Assembly: GCA_916613615.1 (NCBI GenBank)
Contig: OU744731.1
Span: 62,088,880-62,152,879, forward strand
Reading direction: 5' to 3'
Length of the DNA: 64,000 nucleotides
From: Steromphala cineraria
Lineage: Eukaryota > Mollusca > Gastropoda > Trochida > Trochidae
In this document: piece by piece, positions 13,380 to 26,517 of the stretch
Layout of the letters: every line of letters starts with the position of its first letter
Numbering within the stretch: the first letter of the stretch is position 1
The notes under the pieces: generated by a model
The model's database searches: none
Seen by the model: only the letters and a program-made list of their open reading frames with translations
Told to the model about the DNA's origin: nothing
Made by a program: the position numbers and the translations under genes

Positions 13380-14226
13380 TGAAAATTGGTATGTTGTGAC
13401 CATTGTTTGGGAAAATGCTATGTGATTTCCCTAATGCTGATAGGTGAGGCTTGTGCAGGATATTAATATCACTGCATGGTGCCCTTAACAGGATACCCAG
13501 TTAGTAACGCTGGCTGAACTCATCTTGGGACAATAATTGAAGTAGACGGCGACTTTTATGTTTGATTAAGGCGGATTAATTTTCAACCCATGCCATTGTT
13601 CCAGCGATGAAGTGAAACGTCATTCCTGTCGTTCAGACTGGACTTAAGTGATTAATATCACAACTGTAAGCTCCTTTTCCTCCTGTCAGTAATTTGAAAT
13701 TGTTTATGACATTGCAACGTTATAACCATTTATCATAACCGAATTGTGTATAAATAATCTTTGAAAGCATGTTATACAAAGATAGGTGAAATTTCAACTG
13801 GGGAGATAAAGATATCTTCTGTGAACTAGAATTGTGAGCCATGGTGTACAATAGTACCCGAGGCGTAAATCATTGATCCGCCTTTTCACTCTTGCCACAC
13901 ATTATTGACTAGCCATAATAAACCTGAGGCAAAATTGTTTTTTATGAGACGACCCTGATTGGCGAGTTGTGCCGGGTCTGGCAAAAAGCCTCTTTTTATT
14001 GGAAAATATGATACAGAAATATCTGGGTTTTTTCATGACCTGACTCTTTTTTTTATTGAACAAAGTATTTATTATATTTATTATCATTTAATGATAAAAT
14101 ATTCTGAAACATCATGTCTATGTCAACACACACAAAATATATATATTGATGTTAGTTGCTACTGTTGACTGTTAAGTTTACCATATCATGAAATTTAGCC
14201 TTTGTTAACACCAATCATTCAAGTGA

Positions 14227-14803
14227 TTCAGAATCAGAATCATGTTTATTTCAGTATTTGAGGCCACATGGCCAATAGTACAATTGTATGAGAAAATAAA
14301 TATATTTGTAACTTGACCAAACTTATACTAGGAAGATAAAAAGATGTTATTCGAAGTATATTTACATCATGTGTGTTGTATTTGTTACATTGTTAATCTA
14401 ACTCTACAATATTTGTTAATGGACATAACATATTCGTTAAGAAGCAAAGAGTATATATTACACATTAAGAAAACATGGTACTCATTTTCTACAGTATTAT
14501 GGTCACAATGCAAACTGATAGAGTCAATGTCAGACACATTGACATTCTTCTTACGTTGATGATTCACTCTAAAATCGTGAAGAGAAATGAGGAATTTACA
14601 CATTGATCTGATCAGTTGTTTGTTATAAAGCTTAATAATGTATGATTCGCATTGAAATAAATTCTTTATACTGCAATAATGTGTTAAATATTATGAGGAT
14701 TCTAAAGTATTATTTTTTTTCCAAGATTGCATATACATATCAATTAAACGTCTTTTAAACACAGATATAAACATACTGGCATCTTGCATTATCCAAACCA
14801 AAT
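14227..14803 (-). mobile_element. 5'-truncated LINE 3' fragment, minus strand
   Basis: A 577-bp insertion relative to U1, flanked by a 14-bp duplication with one mismatch: AATCATTCAAGTGA (14,213-14,226) and AATCATTCCAGTGA (14,804-14,817). On the minus strand the end of a non-LTR ORF is readable: a C-H/C cluster followed by 'ENEYHVFLMC', equivalent to the C-terminal zinc-knuckle of the retrotransposon at 29,333-31,191. It is followed by a 'GGCCATGTGGCCTCAAATAC' 3' UTR, an AATAAA and a short ATTCTG repeat tail. It is too truncated to be active. Confidence 0.8.
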
Positions 14804-15544
14804 AATCATTCCAGTGACTATTCTGATATCGAAAAGAACTTCAGCACAGTTTGCAACCAAATTCATTGAATAATTGAAAAAATTGAACTCCAAAGCATGT
14901 TTATTAAAGCAAGTTTTCTTCGGGCAAATATCACTTATAAATTATGGTGTAGTGAAGAGATTTAGGATTTCACGTTGTTAACTATCTTACGCTTCCTTTA
15001 ACCCCAAACTTAGCTAAATTAACATTCGATAGCAATCTTATGTTCATAAATGCCAATTATGTTTGTCCAATCATGTGGTAATCGATCACAACTATCATAA
15101 GTAGCAACTGTGTCTGTGTCATTAATAACTATAACATGTTTGAATCTATTCTCATTCTCAGATACTGCCACTAGATTCTGTATTAGTTTATGTCTTTTGA
15201 TGAATGGGGAAGTACAAATCGAGCGATATTTAGACTTCCTATCCTGATTAGGGTTTTAGAACAAAAACCTTGGATCTACATCAAGGACTTTTATTACAAT
15301 GTTTCAGCCAAATTTGTTTGTATACAATTAATTCATAAATGTTCTAGTGATATATTTTAATGGTTTAACATGTCTTGATAACAATAACGTGCAGACAACT
15401 TACAATAACCCCTGCTAATGATTGATAACTAAAAACTTGAATCCTGAAACTAAAAACTATGTTGATCCAATATTGGTATATATGTATAGAAAAATTAAAA
15501 ATCCAAATATGACAATTTTTTTTTTACATGAAGTGGCATTGATC

Positions 15545-15768
15545 CTCTGTAGCTCAACTGATAAAGGTACTGCTTGATGACATAGTGGTCCCTGGTTCGA
15601 TTCCCACTTTCGTTATTCATAAATATTAACTTTCTTGTTTGTTGAAACTCAAAATTTTACAAGTCAAGGTACTGCTTGATGACATATAGGTCCCATGTTC
15701 GATTACCACTTTCGTTATTCATAAATCTTAATTTTCTTGTTTGTTGAAAACTCAAAATTGTACAAGTC
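15545..15768 (+). repeat. tRNA-derived SINE fragment, tandemly duplicated
   Basis: About 15,550-15,610 reads like a tRNA. It has an A-box-like TAGCTCAACTGATAAAGG and a perfect B box GGTTCGATTCC, but the arms do not close into a full cloverleaf. Most of this segment (from 'aaggtactgcttgatgacat' to 'ctcaaaatt.tacaagtc') is repeated immediately downstream with a period of about 103 bp. The B box of the second copy is degraded. I infer a SINE remnant, not a functional tRNA gene. Confidence 0.55.
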
Positions 15769-15949
15769 CAATTGTTTGTGTTTGTTTACAATCTAAACAC
15801 CGACCTACGCATATGGATCTTTCGGCTTGACAGATTCAACTAAAGACTTGTTGAGAACTTTGGAACTGCAACGAGGGGAGTTTTGCCCGAAGCTATTCTC
15901 TATTTGTCTACAGAGCAGAGATGGAAATAAATGTATGGTTTGCACTTAA

Positions 15950-16305
15950 AGGGGCAGTAGCACGTTTTTAGGGGGAATATAAGGTGATGTCAGAAAAATG
16001 AAAATTAATGGTTTCAATTGAAAGACAATGTATTTAAACTAAATGGAGCAGTAATAATTCAAATATATAACGTAAAGTTTAGCCATGAGAATCCTTTTTC
16101 TTACACAAAATGAATTAAAGGTGTTCACAAAAAAAGGCCGCCAATGGATTTAATGTGAATCTTCATACTTTGTCCTCTGACTATGGATGATTGGCTTGTG
16201 TAATGAGAGTTTTATCACTGTCAAAATAATAAATTTAGCATTCACTTACAATTATGAGTGAAATATTTAAAATATAAAATTATGAAAAAACGTGCTACTG
16301 CCCCT
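15950..16305. mobile_element. MITE with TTAA target site, copy 2
   Basis: A 356-bp copy of the family at 600-946. It has the same AGGGGCAGTAGCACG inverted ends, and TTAA duplications at 15,946-15,949 and 16,306-16,309. In U1 the homologous position (about 7,722-7,733, 'gcacctaatgttgag') has no element, so it inserted after the U duplication. Confidence 0.88.
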
Positions 16306-17814
16306 TTAATGTTGAGTTTATGCCTCCAGGGTTCACGCTTTGTTGATTTCTTCTCGTGTCAATATTGAGACTTTTTGGATCCTGTTTGAGAGCTTCCTGC
16401 TCTGATGAGTGATCAAACACAGAAGTCGTTTTTAGCTCTGAGTTGTTTTAATTATTTATACTAGGACAAGGTATGATTTCTGTGGTATCCTTATATAAAC
16501 AATAATCAATAATCATATCAGTTACGTAGCGTGACTTGTTGTCTAAATGCAGTTATAAACATTCTAGGCTTATATCTGCTGACCTTCATATTCATTTGAC
16601 CGTTCACACACATGCTAATATCTACAACAATGATAGCTTAGGGTTATTGCAATCACTAGTTAATATATTCTTCAAATTATGCACCATTTTAATGTTGTGG
16701 TGAAGTCTAGCTTTGTGAAGTATCATTTACAAGACAAAACATTAAAACAAGGCCCCTATCACATACGATGCTTGAGTAGATGAAATTCTTGAGAAAATGA
16801 AGACTCACCGTTCCATTGATGGAGGTATTTACCTAAATTTTTTATGTTAACATTGAATATTATTCAGCATAAACCTTGTGCAAATGAATATGCTGTAATC
16901 ACCAGGTTGACGTTGTATTAGAAGAAGGAAGCACAAGGTTAAGGATGTAACGACAGAGAGGACGCAAAGTCGTGGATCCCTCTGTTAATCAGACACAATT
17001 ATAATACTTAGGTAAATGTGTTGCATGTAAGATTGAAAAGGTGAAATTCTACCTGTTTGCGTAAAAAATAACACAGAATTTTAATGCAGAACATGGAATA
17101 ATTTTGTTCTTGTTAATATCATATCAAATGAAAACATTTACAACTGCCAATATCATCTGTTGATATATAAACATTTATGAAGCTTGATGATATATTGATG
17201 AAGTGAGAAGACATTTTAGATCGAAAGAAACAGGATAAGAGAATGGAGATAAACAAGAAATGAAAAAAAAAGACATTTTCTAAAATACCTGTTACAAAAC
17301 TTATAAGAAAAGATAATCACATCTTGACCAAATTCAGCCATGACAGAACACTTTTGTGAATCCAGGCCTCCCATTAGGTTATGAAATGCAGATAGAATTC
17401 CATCTGCATTAATTGCAAATAAAACTCCTTAATGAATATCATATTTGTCCAAGGTAGATAATAAGGATGTAATTAGACTTATATATGACATCACGGAAAC
17501 TTTGCAGGTCCATGCTATCTGATTCAGTGGATTGACAATTTTATGAATGTCCTCACCTTTTATGATGTTTGCCTCCAAACATGGATTTAATAACATTCTC
17601 ACGATAAGGTCATTCTGATAAATGAACTTGAAAAAGTATTTATTTCAAGATAATAAGAGGTTGCAGTCAACTAGATCCAGTTTCACGTTAGATGGAACAG
17701 TTTATACAGTTTTAAATGCTCAAGAGTTTTGCAAGGTTTATATTTATTTTAGTTTATACAACAAATATTATTTTGGATAGGGTTTTAAAAAGATCTAAAC
17801 ACAAGTATTCTAAA

Positions 17815-18765
17815 ATCATCATTTTAGCTTCTGAATCTTTTTCGTGTAACAATAATTGTCAATGTGTCAACTGATCGGAAATAGATTAATTTGAACAATT
17901 CTAATTTCGGTATATACTCATGGTATTTCATTTTGAGTGATCATATACATTTTGTCTACCGCAACAGGTTTTCGCAAATGTTTGAACTAAAATGTTAATA
18001 TTGATGCTTATGGTACATTTCCTGACAGACAACTAGAACTATGTGGAATAGCCCAAGCAGTCGAGGTCGTGAATTGTGACCATATCTCAATATTGCTAAC
18101 GAATTGAGGATAAGGTATCAACCCCACACAATGAAGCAATCGGAACCAAATACGGAAAACTCATATATGAAGGGATGGGAAACTTGATTACTGGTATAGC
18201 ATTGATAAAACTCTAACATCAATTTCATGTTTATTAACATTTGTTCATGGCAAACAATGTCTTTGCAAATTCACATCATTGTAAATTCATTTAGTTCTTT
18301 TGGTAAATTGACGAGAATGATTACCAAATAAATAAGAAGTTATTTGACTCGCTGCTCAATACTAATTGGTAATTGAAACCGAAACTAAGAAAGTGCTTTA
18401 TCTTGTCCCATTTAATACATACTCTCTCCACAGAGGCAACTCAAGTCATAAAATGTTGATCGAACCATTGTTCTTATTTGACTAAATCCGTTAGTTCCGG
18501 CAGTTTCCCCTAACGGAAAAAATCCACAACATTCCATTTGAATTTATTAAAGCAAATGGCAACGCTTCTCGCATTGACAGGATTTTTTCATTTCCACTGC
18601 CTTTGTCATAATTTCGTAGCCAAGATAAGAACAGTGTCACTGATTGCACAACTCGATTGATTGTGTCCAATCAGGCAGATCGAGTCATGAAATGATGATC
18701 GAGCCTCTGTTCTTATAAGATCAAATCCATTGGTGACGGCAGTTTCCCAGAGCGGCAAAAATTAG
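17815..18765. repeat. Internal partial duplication within U2
   Basis: This stretch repeats 19,040-20,235 in direct orientation with deletions: 'ttctaaatcatta..ttttggcttctgaatc' onward, through 'aatcgaggtc', 'aaggtatcaaccccaca' and the 'ctctccacagag.caactcaagtcataaaatg' terminus. U1 has this block once (10,360-11,570), so it arose in U2. Confidence 0.7.
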
Positions 18766-21684
18766 CACCATAATGATTGGGTCATGAATTGTACAAAAAT
18801 ACATCATTACAGCAAAATATGATGCCAGGTTTTCAAGAATTTGTTCCGTCTTCGCTGTTGCGCCTGTTTCATGTATGAATAATTTTTACGTTAAAGGCAT
18901 TATAGTAACCATTCTTCCCCCACCGAGGCAGATCGTCCTGAAATCTTGATCGAAGCTTTGTTCTAATTCGCCGAGAATGGGAGTTGGGAGATGCCTGATT
19001 TGAGGCAATCAAAGTTAGTTGTGCAGTCAACGACGTTGTTCTAAATCATTATTTTGGCTTCTGAATCTTTTTTCGTGTAACAATAATTTTCAATGTGTCA
19101 ACTGATCGGAAATAAATAATTTGAATAATTCTAATTTCGATACATACTCATGGTGTTTCATCTTAAGCGATCTAATAACTTTTGTCTGGTTAATAACTGC
19201 TACCGCTACAGATCTTCGCATATGATTGAAATATAAATCTTTATATTGATGGTTATGAAACATTTCCTAAAAGAGAACTAGAACTATTTGGAATAGCCAA
19301 ACAATCGAGGTCGTGAATTGTGTCCATATCTGAATATTGCTAACGAATTGAGGATAAGGTATCAACCCCACATAATGAAGCAATCAGAACCAAATACGGA
19401 TAACTCATATATGAAGCCCTTCTGGTCTGAACGAAAGTGCAATATTTTATTCATCAATCGCCCTATGATTCAATTGTTCGCAGTTATCTGCATAACACAC
19501 GCCTCAACAATCTATAAATTTTGGCTCAATTTGGAAAATATTTTCTTGAAGAGATTATTCCTTTGCATAGTTATGAGATCTTGCCCATATGCTGCAGTAC
19601 TCATAACTACTAAGGAAATCAACGTGGCAATTTATCTCAACTTTGCGCCTTGCCAAGGGATGGGAAACTACATTTAGTTTATGGGTATAGCATAGATAAG
19701 ACTCTGACATCAATTTCAGGTTTATTAGCATTCGTTAATGGTAAACAATGTCTTTGCAAATTCATTCATTGTAAATTCATTAAGTTCTTATTGAAAATTT
19801 TCATGAATGATTACCAAATAAATAAGACGTAATTTAACTCGCTGCTTAATTCTTCTTGGTATGTAAACATGAAACTAAGTAAGTTCTTTATCTTGTCCCT
19901 TTCAATACATACTCTCTCCACAGAGCCAACTCAAGTCATAAAATGTTGATCGAACCATTGTTCTTATAAGACTAAATCCGTTAGTTCCGGCAGTTTCCCC
20001 TTACGGAAAAAAATCCACAACATTCCATCGGAATTTTTTAAAGCAGATGACAACGCTTCTCGCATTGAAAGGATTGTTAATTTCCACTGCCTTTGTATTC
20101 TGTAGCCAAAATAAGAACAGCGTCACTGATTGCACAATTATATTTGACTGTCTCCAATCAGGCAGATCCAGTCATGAAATGTTGATCAAGCCTCTGTTCT
20201 TATTAGATCAAATCCATTGGTGCCGGCAGTTTCCCAAGGTTTTTCATATGTCAGATTAACTAAACTTTTCATCAAAATCTGTTCACTTTTCGTTCGTTTT
20301 ACCTTAATAAACGCCAATCGAAGTCAGGATACAAACAAACATCAAAGCATGAAAAAGAGCTTTTTATTTCGTCAAAGACCCTGAGGTTGATTTAAAAAAA
20401 TACAATGTAATAATGCTTCCTGTTACGAAATAAATAAAAAAGATTCAGTGACTGATAGTTCTTTTAAGCCCAACAAAATATGTCTTTCTCTGGCAACTTA
20501 TTAACAATTTCATTTTAACACATTTTTATCATCGACATACAAATCAATGAAAGAAGTCTGTTTCTATCTTTTAGAGCACTCTTCGATTGTTCCTCTTATC
20601 TTCACAGTTGGGTTAACTACCTCTGACATGATAATCGTTTGCTTGACTCCTTAATAGGCTTTTTGCCCATTTGGGTTTAAATCTTCCAAAATTTAGTTAT
20701 TAAGACGATGCATTTGACTATAAGTGCCTCTTTTATATTCATAAGTTGAATTAGTATGTCTTTAACGTCGAAAAGATACGAGGATCGCTGACTACTTAAT
20801 GTGTTTACAAAGAGGTAGGAGATATGTCATATTTTGAAATTCCGTTATTTTCAGTTTATCATAAGTTTCAGTTTACGTTAGATTCCCAAAGACAGGAAAA
20901 TGGTATTTTATTTGTGTATTTATGCATATTTCGTATACTATCAGATGGTAGTAATCTTTTACGGGAAAGCAAACCCTAATCTTTACATATTTGTTTCATT
21001 ATGTTGTAGCATAGGAACAGTATTCTGTAGTGCCTTACTATCTTATGTTTATAAGAGGGGCATATAGACATTTAATCATTAAAGAAAGGGGCTAATAAGG
21101 TTTTATAAAATTGATTTAGCAAACAATGCATACTAACAAGGGGGGACATGAAAATGAAAATAGAAATGGGAATGTCATCGTGTCATGTGAAACATGTCAC
21201 TATCTAAGATGGCATTAGAGAAAAAAAAATCATCGATCAAGGCATTATTTTATGTGTATATGTCCCTTTTTGTCTCTTTCTATCGCAACTTCGTTTAGAA
21301 CTTCTTTTATCATTCACGTTTCATATATTTTTCTATGGATGAGAAACAATTCTTTCAACAGATCTGTAAAGTTATGTTACCATGGAAACCTTGTCAGTTT
21401 CCACATTTCTTTCTCTGTCTCGTAAGCAAACGTTCGAGTAGTTTACATATTTTATATGCTTTCCAATCTGGTAAGGAAAATATTTAATAGTTCAAAACAG
21501 CGAACTTCTTCATTTTGACTTTCAATACGAGTGAGATAAACACTGTCAAGGCTGTATCCCTTTTTTCAAAATTGATAATTGCTCTTTTAAGAACTCAAGG
21601 TTTAATACACAATTTATTTTAAGAGTAGAAATTGAACTGAAATAATAAATTTCAAGATTATTTTGAACATTGGCTTGAAAAATG

Positions 21685-22010
21685 CATTCTCTTCCTACAG
21701 AGGCTATCAAGTCATGAAATTTTGATCAAGTATCTGTTCTCATTCGACGAGTTAGTGAGGTAGAACGAGAGATTTGGTTTGAGGCAATTAAAGCTAGTTG
21801 TGCAATCAGCGACTCTGTTCTAAAATCATCATTTTGGCTACACGACAAAGGCATTGTGATAACCACACTTTCCATGCTAATAGCATTGTCATTTGGTAAA
21901 AAAATTAAATTGATTGGGGTGCAATTTTTTCCGACAGAGGAAACCAATGAATAAGAACAGAGGCTCGATCAACATGTCATGTCTTGGTCTGCCTCTGTGG
22001 GGAGAGAATG
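21685..22010. mobile_element. MITE with ~60-bp inverted termini (U2 copy)
   Basis: The U2 counterpart of the 13,055-13,379 element, with the same CATTCTCT.../...GAGAGAATG ends and the same flanking TGAAAAATG and TGAAAATTG. A further degraded right end lies at about 37,850-37,900. Confidence 0.65.
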
Positions 22011-23972
22011 TGAAAATTGGTATGTTGTGACCATTGTTTGATAAACCGCTATGCGATTTCCCTCATGTTGATAGGAGAGGCTTGTGCAGGATATTAATAT
22101 CGCTACGAGGTACCCTTAACAGGATGCCAAGTTGGTAACTCTGGCTGAACTCATCTTGGGACAATAATTTAAGTAGACGGCGACTTTTATGTTCGATTAA
22201 GGCGGATTAATTTTCAACCCATGCCATTGTTCTAGCGATGAAGTGAAATGTCATTCCTGTCGTTCAGACTGGACTTAAGTGAATAATATCACAACTGTAA
22301 GCCCGTTTCCTCCTGTCAGTAATTTGAAACTGTTTACAACATGGCAACGTTGTAACCATTTATCCTAACCGATCTGTGTATAAATAATCTTTGATAGCAT
22401 GTTATACAAAAATAGGTGAAATTGAAATTATATTTATATCGTATGGAATATAGAAATGATTGCATATGTTGTAGTTTGCAAAACATATCTATAATTATAT
22501 AGACAATTTCTTTTTTTGTTAAGTTAAAATTTGAAATTGCTAAAGAATATTTGTTTATATCAAAATCAATTTTGGACCAACTTATTAGAATAAAAATGCA
22601 TTTTTAAAGGAATAAAAACAATTAAAAGTACTCTTTGAACGATAATTAAATTGTTATGAGTTTCAAAATACAACATCAATATATATGTAATTGAATATCT
22701 TACACATGATAGATTCAATTTTAATGTGTTTATTAAATTTCTTGTAGATTTATTCGCCTATATTTTACAAGTCAAGCAACAACAAATTGCTTTTACTATT
22801 GTTGATAATGACAACAATTTTTTAATTGATCACATAAAGTAGACATTTACAAGTTCCTTCATAAACAAAGTCAATGAAATGATGCTTTTAAATAGAAACC
22901 AGTTCAATCGAACGTGATTACTATGTCACTTCGCTGTCTTTCTTGCTGAATTGTGATTGAAGCAATGCATGATGGAAAAAACATTGCTTCTAAATTCGAC
23001 TGATATTTACCGCATGATGATGATAATGTTGCTGGTTTATAGCACAGTTTGAGACGTATGTATTCTAGGCCTTATATCATCCTTGCCAAACACTCTTTTA
23101 GGGAGCTTTGCCTCGAGTGATTCTCTTCTTTTCTAATTGTAACTAGAGTAAATATTATACTTGTTGATTACATGTTTCACTTTTTGTGAAGTAAATGCCT
23201 TAAGGGCTCTCGCTATGTTGTGGCCTTTGGCCATATTTGTATTCATCACCATTTTAATAAACATAAGTATTTATCCTTTATCGAATTAATCTTTAGTATC
23301 GACATATGTATGCTGATTACTTGTGACCAAGCAAAAGGTTGAGTTGTCTGGGCAACTACGTTATTGTGGAAGGTTAAGATAACAGCTTGGGACATATGGA
23401 TACAGACCTGATACTGTTTCAGAACTTGAATTAAGTATTTAAAAAGTGTTTACCATTTGAAACATGAGACATAATGGCATGTTAGAAATTTACAAAGCAG
23501 GAAGAATTTGTTTATTGTTCAGTGATACAACACAGACTTTGGAAATTTGTAAGAGAATCGATCTTTGGTCTTTTTGACACATTTATGTCGGTTCATATAA
23601 AACCAAGGAATAACCCTTTGAAGTGAGAAATCAGTCTTATGTAAATTGCCAACGGAGACAATATTCTGAGAAAATAACAGTAATGCTGAATTGCTCAAGT
23701 GCAACAATCTGAGGTGGATCGACATCTGATAGTTGCCGGATTCTGAGATGCTTATACTGCTATGTTCCAAGAACAAGATCCAAATGTGATGAGACTATCT
23801 AACTAGTGATTAGACAATCCAATAGTCCCACCCAAGTTATGGTAGGCAGGAGTTCTATGGTCATGTTCGACTCCTTTTGTCAAGCTCTGAAGACTGCATC
23901 AACAAGGCCTTACATGTACATGTAGGTTGTCTGGTCTTCCTATCAACTCTATTCAAACCATTTTTAGACAGG

Positions 23973-23994
23973 GATAGATAGATAGATAGATATA
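23973..23994. repeat. (GATA)n microsatellite
   Basis: About five GATA units in a row within the V1-specific insert. Confidence 0.9.
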
Positions 23995-24384
23995 TTGATA
24001 GGCACAAAAATACGACACCTTATTAGGCTTCATCACACACTGATGAATAATGTCCATAATAATCTTACTACTTCTTTTAATTTGAATTTTTGTAGTTTGT
24101 TAGCTTAAAATACACAACTATGCAATTACTTATTTTTATACAAAGACAATGTAAACTCTAAGGTCTGACTTTATTGTGTATCAAAGTATCTCTCAGTATC
24201 TAAGATAATTTACATCTTTCATTTGACTTAAAACTACATGTATATATTTTGCAGTGTTTAATAGTATGACGTTCTGATTGACATTTAAATCACAAATAAT
24301 TTATATGTAGAGGAATGGTTTGATATATTTTTTGTTGTAATTTTTCGAAATTTTATAAACCTGAGAAATAGAAGCTGAGTTTGT

Positions 24385-24590
24385 GAAACACTGATTCCCC
24401 CGACGCTAAGGTCAAGGTCAAAATGTCAAAAGTTATGACCTCATCTGAAAGGTCTCATAATGATAAGATGCACTTGTGAAGGTTTACCTTTGCAAAAGTA
24501 AGGTTAAATTGTTTTGTAAAAAACAGACTGACAGACAGACGGACAGGACAAAAGCAACACATCTCCGGAATATCCATGTTGGGGCATAAA
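24385..24590. repeat. Interspersed repeat with 'gacagacagacggac' end
   Basis: 'ggtcaaggtcaaaatgtcaa' leads, about 130 bp later, into 'cagactgacagacagacgg'. This format is common in molluscan genomes as far as I recall. V2 lacks it at the matching place (about 39,965-40,000). No coding content. Confidence 0.4.
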
Positions 24591-26517
24591 CATATGATAA
24601 TGATTATAATAATTATAACAATGATAATTATAACTATGACAAAAACTATTTCACCATTTATCTATATCTATTGACACCAGAATTTGCCTTTTGATTTTGA
24701 TTTTGATTCATGTTCTTATGAAATCCTTATAACATTTTACGAGCTGATTGAGTGAGATCTTTGATCTGTTTATCAGTAGAGACGAATACTTGCTCTCTGA
24801 CTAAATAGTGATAAAAGACACTTCTGATGTTGGTTTAGTTTCTAAGCAACGTTCAAGAATGGTGTGTGTATCTTTGACACAACTCAAAAAATTTCCGAAA
24901 ATTGGTTACAGTTTATGTGTGTTTCATGCAAACGACGATAATAGGACTTATCTTTACACTTGGTTTGACTATCTTTGACAACAAAATCAGTCGTGTGACT
25001 GTAATTCTATCTTACTTATTGACGTGAAAATTTCACCCGGTGGGCTGTTCGGATGACTTGTTTGAATATCGGTCCTATTGACTTGACTGAATTGTGTTGA
25101 TATATTCTAGAATTGCATATTAGATTAAATCTCTGACAACTTCATACGAAACAACTTGAGCATTTATTCTTGATGACTTAATAATTTATTCTTGATAACT
25201 TGAGACCTTATTCTTGATCACTTAATAGTCTATTCTTGATTTATCAAATCGAATATGTCAAAGTAACTGTTGATACTTCACATCATCAGAAAAGAAGTGA
25301 TTAATGTTTCTGATTTTATTTGTCTTGAATATTTGCAACTTTTGTATAGATTTCCTTATTAATGTATTCGAATATTGAAAGAACCAAAATTAAAATTATC
25401 AATGACTGAAATACTCAAATACAGACATCAACAATTCATAAAAAAGGAATTTTATCTATATATAAGCAATTACCCATGCATTATTTTTAAAAAGAAAATG
25501 TCGATTATTTATTGAAACGTTTTTATTATCTGAGCCTATTTTGAGTATAATGTTTAAACATGTCAGACAAATATTTTTTTCGGAATGCTGTCAAAGAACA
25601 TACACTATCGTTACATGCATTGTATTAAATGGTTTACTTCAAATCTTTATGAATCATTTTGATAATTTCCCATCAAAAGTAATCAATCACAAAATGAAGT
25701 TTTGTAATGTCACACAGAAGATAGCTATATAGTTGTCCGCCATTATACGCAGGATCTTTTCAAACCAGTATATTCGGCACACACCTTGCGCGTACGCCGG
25801 GTGCCATTCAAGTTTTTCGCTTTCTTTACTTCAAGTGTCATAGGCCTGATAGTACGCCGGGTAACCAATCAAGCAGAGCCAGTAGTTCATGGTAACACAC
25901 AATCTCATTCTCCTTATGGTCCCTCCCTCCTCCCCTAGATACCAGCATTAAATATGCTAGCTTTTATCTCTTCTTCCTGCAAGGATTTGAATCTTAGAGA
26001 GCATCGTAAATAAAGATACTTCAGTCATTGAGTTTAAAGGCCTGTTTTCAATGAGGTATGGAGTGAGCCGGTGTACGATATAGATACTACAATTTGCACT
26101 TTACATGATACCAATTTAGCCCTGCTAGCTGCACTCATAATTAAGGAAGAATATGCCTTTTATGTCTGATCAAGTTCCACCCAACGCCATTATTAGAAAG
26201 GCAGATGATGTTTATCACCATTCATATTCACTGGCATACATTCAAGAGTGGTTAGCTATAATTGTCTTGAATCTAATGTAATAACAACACTGATCTACTC
26301 TACTACATCTTGAAGATACTTTTGTTTCTGTTTTCATGTTATATATTTCTTCATAAATTTGACTGAATTAATACATAGATGTTTTTTTTAAAACATTTTT
26401 TTTCAACTAGTCACTGAAATAAATTGTGTCATTAGATGGATAGGAATGTTGTTAAACATTATCAATATTGCGGATGTGACATTCATAGTCCATGTCCGTC
26501 TATTTGTTATCTCTTTT

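Larger units (their letters stand above)
3504..13791. repeat. Tandem segmental duplication, copy U1
   Basis: First copy of a duplicated segment. Collinear matches to U2: 3,504-3,945 with 13,792-14,225; 3,946-4,130 with 14,818-15,030; 5,268-5,460 with 15,043-15,225; 7,622-8,594 with 15,846-17,166; 9,408-9,960 with 17,167-17,815; 10,119-13,791 with 18,801-22,430. U1 holds about 1.1 kb (4,130-5,265) and most of 5,460-7,620 that U2 lacks. Over the last 3.6 kb the copies differ by only scattered substitutions and short indels by eye. No host gene is recognisable. Confidence 0.85.
13792..22430. repeat. Tandem segmental duplication, copy U2
   Basis: Second copy of the U unit. The junction is sharp: U1 ends '...ggtgaaatt' at 13,790 and 'tttcaactg' at 13,792 restarts the unit (compare 3,504). 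The same terminal sequence '...taggtgaaatt' closes U2 near 22,430. U2 contains two insertions absent from U1 (14,227-14,803 and 15,950-16,305) and lacks the 804-bp element present in U1. It also carries an internal partial repeat (17,815-18,765 against 19,040-20,235). No gene is recognised. Confidence 0.85.

Noticed and set aside
19318..19677. 119-codon plus-strand frame, the longest in U2
   Set aside because: The same region in U1 (from about 10,640) is broken by stops, and no domain is recognisable.
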